NCBI GenBank assembly: GCA_013995675.1 | Contig: VWRR01000009.1 | Coordinates: forward strand, 248,001-312,000 | DNA: 64,000 bases | Reading direction: 5' to 3' | Source of the DNA: Cyanidiococcus yangmingshanensis | Lineage: Eukaryota; Rhodophyta; Bangiophyceae; Cyanidiales; Cyanidiaceae | In this document: positions 32,072 through 42,399 of the stretch, in pieces | Numbering within the stretch: position 1 is the stretch's first letter | Layout of the letters: every line of letters starts with the position of its first letter | Position numbers and translations under genes: made by a program | The notes under the pieces: generated by a model | What the model saw: the letters and a program-made list of their open reading frames with translations, nothing else | Database searches by the model: none | What the model was told of the DNA's origin: nothing

Positions 32072-32146
32072 TTCTATGCCTGACATATCCACCTCTGGTT
32101 CTATGCCTGACATATCCACCTCTGGTTCTATGCCTGACATATCCAC
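32072..32146 (+). repeat. 27-bp tandem repeat over the PrimPol start
   Basis: Two full copies and one partial copy (21 bp) of a 27-bp unit beginning TTCTATGCCTGACATATCC. Each copy carries an in-frame ATG (32076, 32103, 32130), so the protein can begin with one to three copies of the nonapeptide MPDISTSGS. Copy-number change would alter the N-terminus without breaking the frame. Confidence 0.9.
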
Positions 32147-33641
32147 ATACAATTTTTATGGACCAGGTTTTGCGCCCCCAAATAGCGAACAAGTCTTAAG
32201 ACAGGTTCGTAACCCAGAAAGCGGTGATCCGCGGGTCCTTTTTCGGCACTTTGAGTTCCAGAGCGCAGCCCTAGAGTTTGCTGCGGAACGGGACCGAGCT
32301 CTGCGGCTTGCCGGCGTCTCTGAACCGCTGTTTGTGTTCGCACGGGAGTTGGACGCGAGTGGTCGTCGGGACTACTTTGTTGGGTCCATTCATTCGTTCC
32401 TACGCAAGAGCTGGCGCTTTGCGCCGCGTTGCTTTAGCGAGGTATTGCGCGAGGGCTTTGCCTGCAAGCTTTATTTTGATTTGGAGCAAGCGCTGGACAC
32501 AAGTTGGACTGAGTGCCTCCGAAGAGAACGTCTTGCGCAACTGGATGTAGCTGTGGTGAGTCTCGTCGCTGCTGTCCAGGAGGTTGTCCGAGAAAGCTCA
32601 CGAGGTGAGGTTGCCAAGTCATTTTTGGATGTTTTGGAGCTGGACTCGACCATTCCGACGAAATATTCACGGCATTTGATATTCCCAAGCGTCTTGCTTC
32701 GAGACAATATTGCGGTCGGTTCATTTGTGAGAAACAGAGTTCTTCCTAGAGTGGCCGACTCGCTGCCACAGAACTTTGTGGATCTCAGCGTCTACTCGCG
32801 GAATCGCTGTTTTCGACTCCCGTATTCCGTGAAGTTTGGCCGCGAGAAGGCGCTTGAGCCGACGAAGCGCTGGAGAGGCTCCGCATTACTTTGCATGCCG
32901 GTTGAGTTGCAGCGCAGCCAAACGCTCCAGGATGCAATGCTAACCAATGCTTCGTACGCTTTGGCATGCTCGCTCGAGATGAATGTGGCAGGGCTGGAGC
33001 GCTCGGCCCGTGCCTGGCCTCTAGACCAGAGGCGACCCTCACCAGAGAAACCTTTAGGGACAGCCGATCGCCGATTCGGCCAATCACCATACCCGGAGTT
33101 GGAGCATTACATCGTTGAGTACGCGCTCTCCAGGGATGAATCTGTAACGCCTCGTATCCGAAACTGGATGTTCTTCGCTGCATCTCGCACGATACTGTAC
33201 GCGATGACCGATCACCGCTACTGCGCAAGAATACAACGACAACACCGATCGAACAATGTGGTGTATGTCGTAGACCTGAATCAGGGTCTGCTTTTCCAAA
33301 AGTGCCTCGATCCAGACTGTGCGAATTGGCGCTCAGCTCCTCACTCCTTGCCACGAGACTTACCTACCTGGGGGCCTGACCCCGGCAATTCAGACGGGTC
33401 TAGCCCAGAGAGAAGTCTTCGTTCGGTCGTGCCGGAACCGATGGTAGACGCTGTGGGCAACGATTCACTGGAAGACCCGGTGCTGTATGATCTGTTGACT
33501 ACATTCGAGAGGGAGCATGCGAAGGACTCGCTTGATGAGGCCTTGAGCCTTAACGATGAAGTTCTGTTGGACGTCGTTTGCGTCTCCGAAATGAGCCAAG
33601 ACCTTGGCAGCATTCGAGTGGATGGTCGAGAAGTTGCATGA
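32076..33641 (+). CDS. PRIMPOL: PrimPol (CCDC111-type primase-polymerase)
   Basis: An archaeo-eukaryotic primase of 521 residues. Motif I is KLYFDLEQ (the metal-binding Asp-x-Glu), motif II is KYSRHLIFP (Ser-x-His), and motif III is VDLSVYSRNRCFRLPYSVKFG. The C-terminal part has a zinc-binding-like Cys/His region (HRYCARIQRQH...LLFQKCLDPDC) and an acidic tail, where PrimPols usually bind RPA. It re-primes replication beyond lesions in nucleus and mitochondria. The frame is open upstream to 31911, but that overlaps the tRNA, so the start is placed at the first repeat Met. Later repeat Mets at 32103 and 32130 are equally possible. Confidence 0.9.
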   Translation: MPDISTSGSMPDISTSGSMPDISTYNFYGPGFAPPNSEQVLRQVRNPESGDPRVLFRHFEFQSAALEFAAERDRALRLAGVSEPLFVFARELDASGRRDYFVGSIHSFLRKSWRFAPRCFSEVLREGFACKLYFDLEQALDTSWTECLRRERLAQLDVAVVSLVAAVQEVVRESSRGEVAKSFLDVLELDSTIPTKYSRHLIFPSVLLRDNIAVGSFVRNRVLPRVADSLPQNFVDLSVYSRNRCFRLPYSVKFGREKALEPTKRWRGSALLCMPVELQRSQTLQDAMLTNASYALACSLEMNVAGLERSARAWPLDQRRPSPEKPLGTADRRFGQSPYPELEHYIVEYALSRDESVTPRIRNWMFFAASRTILYAMTDHRYCARIQRQHRSNNVVYVVDLNQGLLFQKCLDPDCANWRSAPHSLPRDLPTWGPDPGNSDGSSPERSLRSVVPEPMVDAVGNDSLEDPVLYDLLTTFEREHAKDSLDEALSLNDEVLLDVVCVSEMSQDLGSIRVDGREVA

Positions 33642-35346
33642 GCTACCAAAGAATCCACAAACGCCATGCAGTCACGCGCACGGAGTGATACCAGCACAAC
33701 ACTCTCTTTCACAGAGGGGAAGCGCTGGCCAGCGAGATTGCCGAGTCGTAGCGCGCCGCGAGAGCTTTTGACTATTCGCCGCCCCGAGTTTCTCTGCTTG
33801 CGCGGAGGCAAGCGCTAGACTCGTAGGGCTCCCGTTCTTGGGGATGGCTCAGGATACTATGTTGTTCAACAGGGCCCTTGCATGTGCCTCGAGAATTCGA
33901 CGGGTATACTGCACTGGAAACAGTTCAGGCTGCAATCATGAACGATTTGATTATTCAGGGCTGGAGTTTTAGCATAAAGCCCCCACTGCCAGAAAGCGAA
34001 GATGCATGCCAGAAGCAGGCTCTCAATCACGATGAGATTGCATGAGTGCATGTGTGTGGAGAGGTTCAGTATCGTGCCTGTATGTGATGATGCTCGGCTC
34101 TCACATCAAATCTACGATTTGCTGCCCTTGCGGTATCCAGCCTACACTGCAGCCGAATCGCTCATGCTGAACTTGTTCTGGGGTCCAAAGATTCCTGAAT
34201 GAGCAACGAGTTCCCGAAACCACCACCACCACCACCACACTGGGGTCTGAGCGTTCATCCCATCCATCTTGGATAGAATCCGACGCCGCTACCGTTCTCT
34301 TGATATGGCTTTGAACATGAAGCCCTATGCAGACATTCATCTTCCTGGTGATCTGGAGTCGCTGTGAGAACGGAACAAACCATTGTTCTTCCTAGATGGT
34401 GACATCAAACCTGATCGCGGGACTCTCAGGATCATACTGCCCGCCGATGACGCCCGAATGCACAGATAACGTTACTGCGAGGCGCACTGTAGACCGCGAG
34501 CTGCTACTAAGGTCAGCTCAGTCCAGCGGAGTGGTGCCATAGAGTGTTCTTTTCCCCCACAATCGACAGCTACTTGTCTTAATGCTTTCTGACGTGAGCG
34601 CGCTGCGCGGCAGAATCGCGTCAGGCCATAAACACACCGCTAAGGACGCGACAGCGGCCCTATGGAACCCTCATCTAACGAGATTCGTGATACTTGCTTT
34701 CTCCGATGCGGAATGTAGCCAAGCTCCAGGGCATGAGCATGCGACCAAGTTCCGGAAGACATCTGCAGAACAAGCCGAGCCAGAGGATGAGGCAATTTGC
34801 TGCATGATGACTCGGGGCTACAATTCGAGCGGGAGTTTAAGATTAGCGCACCAACCGAGGATCTCTCCATCAACGTACCCGAGATCAACTGAGTGCCACG
34901 CTGTAGAACGAGGAAGCGCTGCCACTGTAGTTCGTCGCTATAGATCAAATGCTATGAAAGGTTTATCCATGGAGCACATTGGGAAGCGCTGGCAGGTCGA
35001 ATCTCCCATTATGCGGGCGATGTGATCCCAGACATCACGCAAGAGGCAACAGTTGGCGGGACGCTCGGACCCTCCGCAGGACTGCCAAAGAGTAGGCATG
35101 ACTGAGCGATGCGCACCGCTCCACTGGAGCACCGAATGGGAGACTCGCTCGTACCGCGGGGAACAATGGATTCGCGAGAGAAGGTGCGTCGGCTCCAGGA
35201 GCCCCACAGGGTTTTAATTGTTGAATATTGTGAGCGATCGCGGCTTCGAGAGGTGATGGTCGACATAGGCATTGCCGGAGCGCGCGCCGCTCGGTTTGGC
35301 TCGCACCAGTCTATGCCTATCTGCATGATAGAAAGCGCAACGCGAA
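33642..35346. other. Long spacer before histone H1
   Basis: About 1.7 kb containing the 3' ends of PrimPol and H1. It has a short (CCA)n run at 34219-34240. ORFs such as 34582-35025 (plus) show no motifs. No tRNA is found. Confidence 0.4.
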
Positions 35347-35886
35347 TCACTTTTTCGCTTTTGTCGCTTTCTTCATGGAGGTTTTCTTGACGGGCTTTGC
35401 GGCGCTCTTCTTGACAGGCTTTGTGGCGGCCTTTTTGACAGGCTTTGCCCGACTCTTCACGGCTGTCTTCACAGGCTTCTTGGCCATGGCTGGCGCCTTC
35501 TTCTTCATGACCGGCTTGGCGACTTTCTTCACTTTCACAGCCGCTTTGGGCGGTTTCTTCGCCTTGCTGGCAGCAGCCTTCTTCACCACCTTTTTTGGGG
35601 CACTCGTCGGCTTGCTAGCCTTCTTCTCCTTTTTCTTCTTCTCCATCGACAGCCGGCCCTTGCTCGTCAGCCGATACCGAGAGCCGTCGCTTGTTTTCTC
35701 AATCACGCCTTCCACCGAAGCCTTTTCCAGCGTCGCGCGAAGCATACTGTTTAGCGCCTGAATGTGGTACGTCTGCTCGATAAATGACTTGATTCTCTGC
35801 CGACTCGTACCCTTTGCAGAATAGTTCTTCCGTATCGCCTCCTTCACCATATCCATATATTTCGGATGGCTCGCTTTCTCTGGCAT
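35347..35886 (-). CDS. Linker histone H1
   Basis: Starting at Met 35886 (MPEKASHPKYMDMVKEAI), the protein has 179 residues. The H15 winged-helix domain occupies about 6-75 (AKGTSRQRIKSFIEQTYHI, LRATLEKASVEGVIEKT, SRYRLTSKGR). The rest is a Lys/Ala/Pro-rich tail with PVKK and AAKPVKK repeats, as in linker histones. It binds nucleosome entry and exit DNA. The frame is open upstream to 36069, but that extension is hydrophobic and Cys-rich and precedes the domain, so it is rejected. H1 diverges from the TGT gene. It lies about 14 kb from the core histone cluster. Confidence 0.93.
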   Translation of the reverse strand: MPEKASHPKYMDMVKEAIRKNYSAKGTSRQRIKSFIEQTYHIQALNSMLRATLEKASVEGVIEKTSDGSRYRLTSKGRLSMEKKKKEKKASKPTSAPKKVVKKAAASKAKKPPKAAVKVKKVAKPVMKKKAPAMAKKPVKTAVKSRAKPVKKAATKPVKKSAAKPVKKTSMKKATKAKK

Positions 35887-36626
35887 GGTGTGCGTCACTC
35901 GAGGGGACTGTTTTCGCAACCGCACAAACGCCACCAAGGCTGCGAACAAGCAAAAACACGAATCTCCGCTGATCGGTTGCGCGTTGCGCACGCATGTCGG
36001 ATGGCGCGCCGCCGCGATCGAGCCCAGATCCGTTCCGTTCGACGAGCTTGGGCGCGCCAAACGCGCCAAGATCGCGTCCTAGTTGCTATCCGGGGCGATC
36101 GCGAAACGGACAGCGAGCTGACCACACCACGCCCCGATTCCGTCTCGACGACCCGCGCGAGGGCTGCTGTCTCGGGGGCCGTCGCCAGTCAGCGCGCCGT
36201 CGATGCGACGCGGTGGCCACGAGCCACTCCATCGACGACGGCTACAACAAACGAGCTTCCCCTGACAAGCATGTGATCATGCCAGCCATCATGAACACAC
36301 AGACTCCAGAGGGGAAGATAGGTGGCTCACGAGGCCTGCTCGATGCCCCGGCTCCAAATCGGATCGCCACAGACACTCGTTTGCGCGATGGCAGCCCTGC
36401 AACGCCGATCTATGGGCGCGTAGTTTACTGCGAGCAGTCTCTGTGCCGCGGGCCCGTTAGGCTCACCGGGTCTGAGCGAACGCCAGGTTGTGCGTATCTG
36501 TGGGCCGTTCCTATCTTCCGCCCCTGTCTGTGTGGTCCAGTTCGAATAGAGAAGTTGTTTTATCGAGATGGACGCTTAGAGTGCCTATCTGCTGGAGTAC
36601 TGGGCGGGGCGGCCCCTGGCTAGACT
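35887..36626. other. Divergent spacer between H1 and TGT
   Basis: About 740 bp of GC-rich sequence between two divergent starts. A 209-codon plus-strand reading (35994-36623) lies in the same frame as TGT and stops just before it; it has no motifs and is probably a chance ORF in promoter DNA. Confidence 0.45.
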
Positions 36627-37796
36627 ATGTTTGCTCTGCAGGCAAACGACGGCGACGCCCGAGCGGGCGTTCTTCATCTGGGACACGGCCCGGTCCGGAC
36701 CCCGGTCTTCATGCCCGTCGGCACTCAAGCCACCGTCAAAAGCGTGACTTCTGACCAACTTGCTGATCTCGATCTGGATATCATTCTCGCGAACACGTTT
36801 CACTTGGGGTTACGGCCTGGCGGCGAGACGCTCAGTGCGCTCGGCGGGGTGCACACTTTTGCGAACTGGCCGAGAAACGTCTTGACTGACTCTGGTGGCT
36901 TTCAGATGGTGTCGCTGCTGCAGCTCGCGACTATTTCAGAGGAAGGCGTTCACTTCCAGTCACCCGTTGACGGCGCACAGGTCCTGCTGACCCCGGAGCT
37001 TTCCATCAGGCTCCAGAACCAAATAGGCGCGGATATAATCATGGCCCTGGATGACGTCGTGCCGACGACTGCTTCGGATCCAGAGCGCTTCAAAGAGGCA
37101 ACAGCCCGAACGATACGTTGGTTAGACCGGTGCATCGCTGCCCATACCAGACCCAGGGAGCAGCTTCTCTTCGGTATCGTCCAGGGGGGCCTCGACACCG
37201 AGCTCCGTTGCCACTGTCTGAACGAGCTAGCGACCCGCGACTTGCCCGGTTATGCGATTGGCGGTCTCGCTGGAGGCGAGGAAAAGGACAAGTTCTGGCG
37301 GGTCGTACGACAGTGCACACAGCTGCTTCCCCGAGAAAAGCCGCGCTACTGCATGGGAGTCGGGTATCCGGAGGATCTTCTCGTTTGCGTTGCACTCGGT
37401 GTGGACATGTTCGATTGCGTCTATCCGGCGAGGACCGCTCGGTTCGGAAGCGCTCTTGTGGACGGGCCGGCACCCGGTATCTTGAAAGTTCGATCGGCAG
37501 GCATGTTTGCGGATTCGAGGCCCATAGAGCCCCAGTGCCCTTGTGAATGCTGCAGACATTATTCGAGAGCGTATTTGCACGTGCTCATGAACCGAGACCC
37601 AGCTGTCGTCGGCCACGTATTGACAGTGCACAACATATCCTATTTGACACGCCTCATGCGGAGCGCGCGAGAGGCTATTTTCACTGGCAGTTTCGCGAAC
37701 TATTTACAGAGATGGTTTGCGAGGCGGTATCCCAGCGGCGCTTACCCGAACTGGGTGCGCGATGCACTCGCCACCTGCGGAGTTGGCTTGATCTGA
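36627..37796 (+). CDS. Queuine tRNA-ribosyltransferase catalytic subunit (TGT)
   Basis: A 389-residue TIM-barrel enzyme closely matching eukaryotic QTRT1 along its whole length: TPVFMPVGTQATVK, D88 in TDSGGFQMVS, RWLDRCIAAH, GIVQGGLD, AIGGLAGGE, GVGYPEDLLVCVALGVDMFDC with nucleophile Asp, and the zinc site CPCECC...H. It exchanges guanine for queuine at the wobble position of tRNAs with GUN anticodons. The start fits: only a dozen residues precede the first conserved strand. The 3' end overlaps the convergent BCAT gene by 55 bp, so the C-terminal residues of both proteins share DNA. Confidence 0.95.
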   Translation: MFALQANDGDARAGVLHLGHGPVRTPVFMPVGTQATVKSVTSDQLADLDLDIILANTFHLGLRPGGETLSALGGVHTFANWPRNVLTDSGGFQMVSLLQLATISEEGVHFQSPVDGAQVLLTPELSIRLQNQIGADIIMALDDVVPTTASDPERFKEATARTIRWLDRCIAAHTRPREQLLFGIVQGGLDTELRCHCLNELATRDLPGYAIGGLAGGEEKDKFWRVVRQCTQLLPREKPRYCMGVGYPEDLLVCVALGVDMFDCVYPARTARFGSALVDGPAPGILKVRSAGMFADSRPIEPQCPCECCRHYSRAYLHVLMNRDPAVVGHVLTVHNISYLTRLMRSAREAIFTGSFANYLQRWFARRYPSGAYPNWVRDALATCGVGLI

Positions 37797-39181
37797 ACAG
37801 TATGAATCCATGGATGGGCGGACGTCTCTCTTCCTGGGTCGAACAGGAGTCGCTCGAATGCCTTGCCCAGACGGATGGACAATCTCTGGTGGTTATCGGC
37901 GGCCTCGGGGAGCCTATACGTTCGACCCCGATACTTGATGGCCGCAACTGCGCAAACCATGGCTGCAGTGCCTGTGCCGAATGCCTCAACAATACGGCCA
38001 TCCTCAATGCCTCGAATGAGGTCTTCGATGTGAAGGCTGCGCTCAACCACCTGCCAGGGCTGGCCATTCGCTTGTGCGGGGACGCTGCCCCCGCGAATGA
38101 GCTCGATGACCGCGCTGCGTATGATGCCGGGCAGAATTAGACCTTCCCCGAGGGGCGCTGTCAAAACCTCGCCAGCAGATGTGACGACAAAAAAGTTCAT
38201 GACACCAGCCTCCGTCACATTGCGCTCTGGGTCCAGCCAGAGAACTTGATGACAGCCCTCTGCGTGAGCGAGCTCTTGCGCCACAAGGCCTAGCGCATAA
38301 TTGCCACCGCATTTTGCATCGCCGACGCCTCCAGGCCAGGCTCGCACAAACTCGTCCGTGGCTAACAAGGCGACGCCGGCCGGGTCGGCCCCGCTGTAAT
38401 AGCCGCCGAGGCTCGGCGACGCAATAACATAAAAGAGCGCCTCCTTTGCACGTCGGACGCCCAGTCTGGCATCCGTCGAAATGAGACACGGGCGCAAATA
38501 CAATGAAACCGGCCTCAAATCATCGGGCAGGTCACGTACTGGGACCCAATCGGCCTCGGTGCGAACATACTCCTCGATAAGATGCAGCATAGTCTCGGTG
38601 TCAAAGAGCGGCAACGCCAGGCGAGCCGCTGATCGGTACATTCGCTGGAGGTTCTCGCGTGGCCTGAACAGCCGCACCACATCCTCTGTCTCCGGCCCAG
38701 CAGGATCCGGCCGATACGCCTTCATGCCCTCAAATATCTGCAACCCGTATTGGAGACTCGAGGACCCAGGGTCCAGTTCCAGCGGGCGGCGAACAACGAT
38801 CGCTGGCGTCTCCCAGCGACCCTCGCGATAGCGCACGAGAAGCATATGATCTGTGAAGGTTACACCAAACTCCTGAGAACCACTCGTTTGCAACTCTTCT
38901 GTCTCCGAGGAACGCTGATAAAAACTGTGCCTGCCGAGCGCCGCGCGCGCGCGCAAAGAGTGACCCTGCGCGTCAACCGCTCGTGAACGTTCCACGCTCA
39001 GCGGAGACGGCTGCGGCCCGTACGGCCCCTTCTCTACGCGCTCTGCCAGCGCAAGGGCACGGCGCATCGTCTGCGATAGCGTCACTGTGCTGGTCGAGGA
39101 CCGCACCTGCCTCCATTGGCAGAAGAAAAGGTCCGAACAAACCCCCATTCCCCTGAACGACTTGGATAGACACGCGCGCAT
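37742..39181 (-). CDS. Branched-chain amino acid aminotransferase (BCAT)
   Basis: A fold-type IV PLP aminotransferase of 479 residues. The PLP lysine K290 is in VGDAKCGGNYA. Other family motifs are QIFEGMKAYR, LFRPRENLQRM, YLRPCLISTD, VLWLDPERNVTEAGVMNFF and ILPGIIRSAVIEL. It makes or degrades leucine, isoleucine and valine. The first 90 residues are Arg/Ser-rich and not conserved, consistent with plastid or mitochondrial targeting. The C-terminal residues extend antisense into the TGT gene for 55 bp; both proteins remain conserved up to near this overlap. Confidence 0.93.
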   Translation of the reverse strand: MRACLSKSFRGMGVCSDLFFCQWRQVRSSTSTVTLSQTMRRALALAERVEKGPYGPQPSPLSVERSRAVDAQGHSLRARAALGRHSFYQRSSETEELQTSGSQEFGVTFTDHMLLVRYREGRWETPAIVVRRPLELDPGSSSLQYGLQIFEGMKAYRPDPAGPETEDVVRLFRPRENLQRMYRSAARLALPLFDTETMLHLIEEYVRTEADWVPVRDLPDDLRPVSLYLRPCLISTDARLGVRRAKEALFYVIASPSLGGYYSGADPAGVALLATDEFVRAWPGGVGDAKCGGNYALGLVAQELAHAEGCHQVLWLDPERNVTEAGVMNFFVVTSAGEVLTAPLGEGLILPGIIRSAVIELIRGGSVPAQANGQPWQVVERSLHIEDLIRGIEDGRIVEAFGTGTAAMVCAVAAIKYRGRTYRLPEAADNHQRLSIRLGKAFERLLFDPGRETSAHPWIHTVQIKPTPQVASASRTQFG

Positions 39182-40809
39182 CTAAACCGCAACCCTAGTG
39201 CCGAGCGATGAAGGTCACGGAGCACTGTACAGAGCTAGAAAACATCAAAGTTCTGCCTGCAGCAAAAAGGACGTTCGACTACAACAACAACAACAAGTCG
39301 TCTCCCAACCCCTGACGTCAACTTGCAGCGGATCGACGCAAAACGAAACCCTGGTCGACTAGGTTCGTCGGTACCCAGAGGCACGCGCTGGTCGCGACGC
39401 GCGCCACGCCGAGCGGCATGATGCGACTGCCAGCGGCCACGTTGGCCGCCTCGCGTCGCACACACCGCAGGCGCGCACGTGTACGGATGCAGGCGCCGGA
39501 CAGCAGGGCATGATCGCGGGCGCCACCCTCGTCGATCGAAATGGCGACTGACCTCTTCGTCGAGAGGGCGCCAACCGATCGCGCCAGGCAACGATGCATG
39601 TCCGCAGGGCGAGTCGTCGTTTCGGCTCCATGGGCGCGACATCGGTGCGCCACGTCTGGACCGAGCGCGATCGGGGCGGCAGCGCTTGCAGCGATCGGCC
39701 GTCCAGCGATGGACGCTGAGCCTGCAACTTCGCAATCATGAGCGGAGGCGTGGCTGTTCTGGTCTTGCCAGGCGGCGGGGCGCCTTTATCGAGCGCGATC
39801 GGGGCGACAGCGCCAGCCGTGCCTCCTCCGGCGGCGAGAAGCACGTCAAGCGCCTACGCATCCGTGGCAGCGGCCGGGTGGATGTCACAGATCGACTGGA
39901 TAGATCGCGGATGTGGCCTGCAGCGCACAGGGCATTGACGCGTCCGGCGGGAATCCCCTTCCGCAGAATGTGCGCGTCGATGCCGCTCGGGGCCTCGAGT
40001 CGACGGACGCTGTCGCTGCCCCCTACGACGGAAGCGTCTGGGCTCCAGCCCCTGCAGGCGCGGATCCCGCGCGTGTCGCCCCTGAGGAGCGTAAGTGATT
40101 CCTGGCCGGCCAGTGGGTCTGTGGCGCCGCCGCAACGCTAGCACTGTCCATGCACCGGTGCCGAACCAGGAGCCAGAGGCATCCTGTGCTCGCGACGATA
40201 CAGGGCTGCGAGCGGTGTTCGAACGCAGTCCAGCAGCCAGAGGCCGTTGCATCTGTCCCATCCTATTCGGTGGCCAGCAATGCTTGCAAACGCGTTCCCT
40301 TGGCGGCCATATCGTCGCCAGCGATCATCCGCCGCAAACATGGCCAGAAATACCGACGAGTTCAGGTAGAGCTTCTCTTCCTGTGGGAGTGCTCATAGAG
40401 GCACGTGTCTGTTCCGGGCACGCCAGGTGAGCGACGCCCACTCGCGACGATACCAAGCGTACGCATTGGTGCTAGAAAGCAGAGGTATTGACGCGAATAT
40501 ATGTTGGCTCGACCGCTGAGGCGGACACTGAGATCCAGTATCTCGCTTCAGGGAGCGGTTGCCAGATGCATCGGTTGCACAGGCCGCTGGACGATGTGTT
40601 CGGCGTCGCCAACACGACCGCGAGACTGAAAACGGTGCAGCAATCAGGCGGCGAGCGCTGAGTGCCCGAGTCTTCGGTGACTCGCTCGTGCGACAGTCGA
40701 CGGCCCTGTTGAGTTCGGTGCCAGATTAGGGGTGCTGCATGGGGACAGAGGCTCGGAAGCGTCCTTGTCGAAGGGGAGAACAGTCGAACGCGAAGCCTCG
40801 CCAGGGTCA
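39182..40809. other. GC-rich spacer without a supported gene
   Basis: About 1.6 kb with high GC and long stop-free readings on both strands (39235-39735 and 39359-39844 minus, 39479-40141 plus). All are Arg/Ala-rich in every frame, the mark of GC-driven chance ORFs. A short (AAC)n run is at 39279-39298. A degenerate gene cannot be excluded. Confidence 0.4.
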
Positions 40810-41472
40810 ATGTCGCTGAGTCTTCGCGAAATTGAGACTTTGCTCTCGCAGTTGCCGTGGCGCCAGTTCCAGACTCCCCGCCTTCAGCTTGAGCAGTACA
40901 CAACACCGGTGCATCTTGCGGCTCGAATTGCTCATCACGTTGCTCTATCTGTCCCCGCGAAGGAGAGAGGGTCACAGTTGGTCGTAGACCTCGGAACCGG
41001 GACTGGAGTACTGGCCTTCGCACTGCACCTGGCGGGGTTCGACCATATCGTCGGAGTGGATATTGACTCAGATGCCTTGCAACTGGCGAAGGTAAACGCG
41101 GAAAAACTGCAGGAGCTGTGTTCTACGAGCGCCGAGCGACCCGTGGATTTTGCTCTCATGGATATTCAGACAAGCTCGTTAGCGTTGACTGGAGCACCGT
41201 TCGACATAGCGGTGCTTAACCCACCGTTCGGAACGCGACGCCACGCAGCTGATGTCGCCTTCCTTGAAGTAGCCTGTCGAGTCAGTCGTCGACTTGTGTA
41301 TTCCCTGCACAAGTCCACCACTCGTGGTTATATATCGAAAAAGCTGGAGCGGCTGGGGTATGCAGCACGTGTGTACGCCCAGCTGCGCTTCGATCTTGCG
41401 GCAACATACGCGTTTCATACGAGGCGCTCGGTGGATCTCGAGGTCGATCTCTGGCAGGTCGAGCTCAAGTAA
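40810..41472 (+). CDS. METTL5: METTL5-type 18S rRNA N6-adenosine methyltransferase
   Basis: A 220-residue class I SAM methyltransferase. The N-terminus RLQLEQYTTPVHLAARI, motif I VVDLGTGTGVLAFAL, the NPPFGTR catalytic motif (about 137-143), VYSLHKSTTRGYISKK and the end RFDLAATYAFHTRRSVDLEVDL match METTL5 closely. With TRMT112 this enzyme makes a single m6A in 18S rRNA. A Met at 40732 would add 26 unconserved residues. The Met at 40810 gives the usual family length and is chosen. Intact. Confidence 0.92.
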   Translation: MSLSLREIETLLSQLPWRQFQTPRLQLEQYTTPVHLAARIAHHVALSVPAKERGSQLVVDLGTGTGVLAFALHLAGFDHIVGVDIDSDALQLAKVNAEKLQELCSTSAERPVDFALMDIQTSSLALTGAPFDIAVLNPPFGTRRHAADVAFLEVACRVSRRLVYSLHKSTTRGYISKKLERLGYAARVYAQLRFDLAATYAFHTRRSVDLEVDLWQVELK

Positions 41473-42399
41473 CGACCACACAGTGTATTCGTGAGCGGAC
41501 AGAAGCGATTTCCCCTAATAGGAAGACGCAGCGTTGTGTAAGAGGCTGGTGGATATTGACTCGAGGACATCAGATTTGTCGATGGGTCAGTAAGTGGCCC
41601 ATCCTGGTCGCAACAAAATTGCTCTTCCCGTCTTTAGAGCAAGTCCGTGCCAAAAGTGGTTTTTGGAGTCTAAGGCATACAGAGAAACGTCGGGCGACCG
41701 CCTAAGGCATAGCAGGATGGCCACGATTGTCTCTGCCGGTAACAGCCGAGGCGCAAAGCCCGAAGCAGTCGCAGTCCGTTGTCGGACTCGAACTGCCATT
41801 GATGGCTCCGTGAATCGAGTAATTCGCCGGGCGTCATTCGTGCTACGGATTCATCACAGGATGAAAAATCGCTCGACCGATCTGAGTTTTTGGCCACAAT
41901 GCGCTTCTTCGACAGGCTTTTTCGAATAGAAAACGTCTCCCAAAGGGTTTATAGCGGCGCGAAAGCAATCGATCACAGGATGCGTCGCGCGTTGTGAACT
42001 CCTATTGGTCTCTCTAAGGCCTTTCTTCACTTTAGGGCGATGACCTGCTCGTCAGAGAGCTTTTGCATCTGGCCAGAGTGCGTCACGGCTATGTCCGTGC
42101 GGTGTAATGGCCTTAATCTCGGACAAGAGCCCCATCGATTGGGCTCACTTGACACCGATCACGGAGCGAACCTGAAATGCGCTTGCTTCTTTCGCCACTG
42201 CGCGGCTTGTGGGCTCTGTTTTGCAAAGGATCCGCTCACGCTGACTTTAAGCCTGCCCTGCGCCACATCTGGGATCAAGTCTGCGCACTTGCGGCTGACT
42301 TTGTCGCCACCAACGTTACGGAGGCTCGTCTGGTGGCGATGCACGAGAAACCCTCGACGATTCGTGTCGATAGCAACCATCTGAATCATTCAACGAATC
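41473..42399. other. Convergent spacer
   Basis: About 930 bp between the 3' ends of METTL5 and TIM50. No convincing gene, repeat or RNA is seen; ORFs here are short. Confidence 0.4.

Noticed and set aside
35887-36069. 61-residue N-terminal extension of histone H1
   Set aside because: It is hydrophobic and Cys-containing, unlike any linker histone tail. Met 35886 precedes the H15 domain directly.
35994-36623. 209-codon ORF in frame with TGT
   Set aside because: It ends in a stop four bases before the TGT start and shows no motifs. TGT is already full length, so fusion or read-through is not needed.
39235-40141. Long overlapping ORFs on both strands
   Set aside because: They are Arg/Ala-rich in every frame, as expected for high-GC DNA, with no motif or plausible start context.
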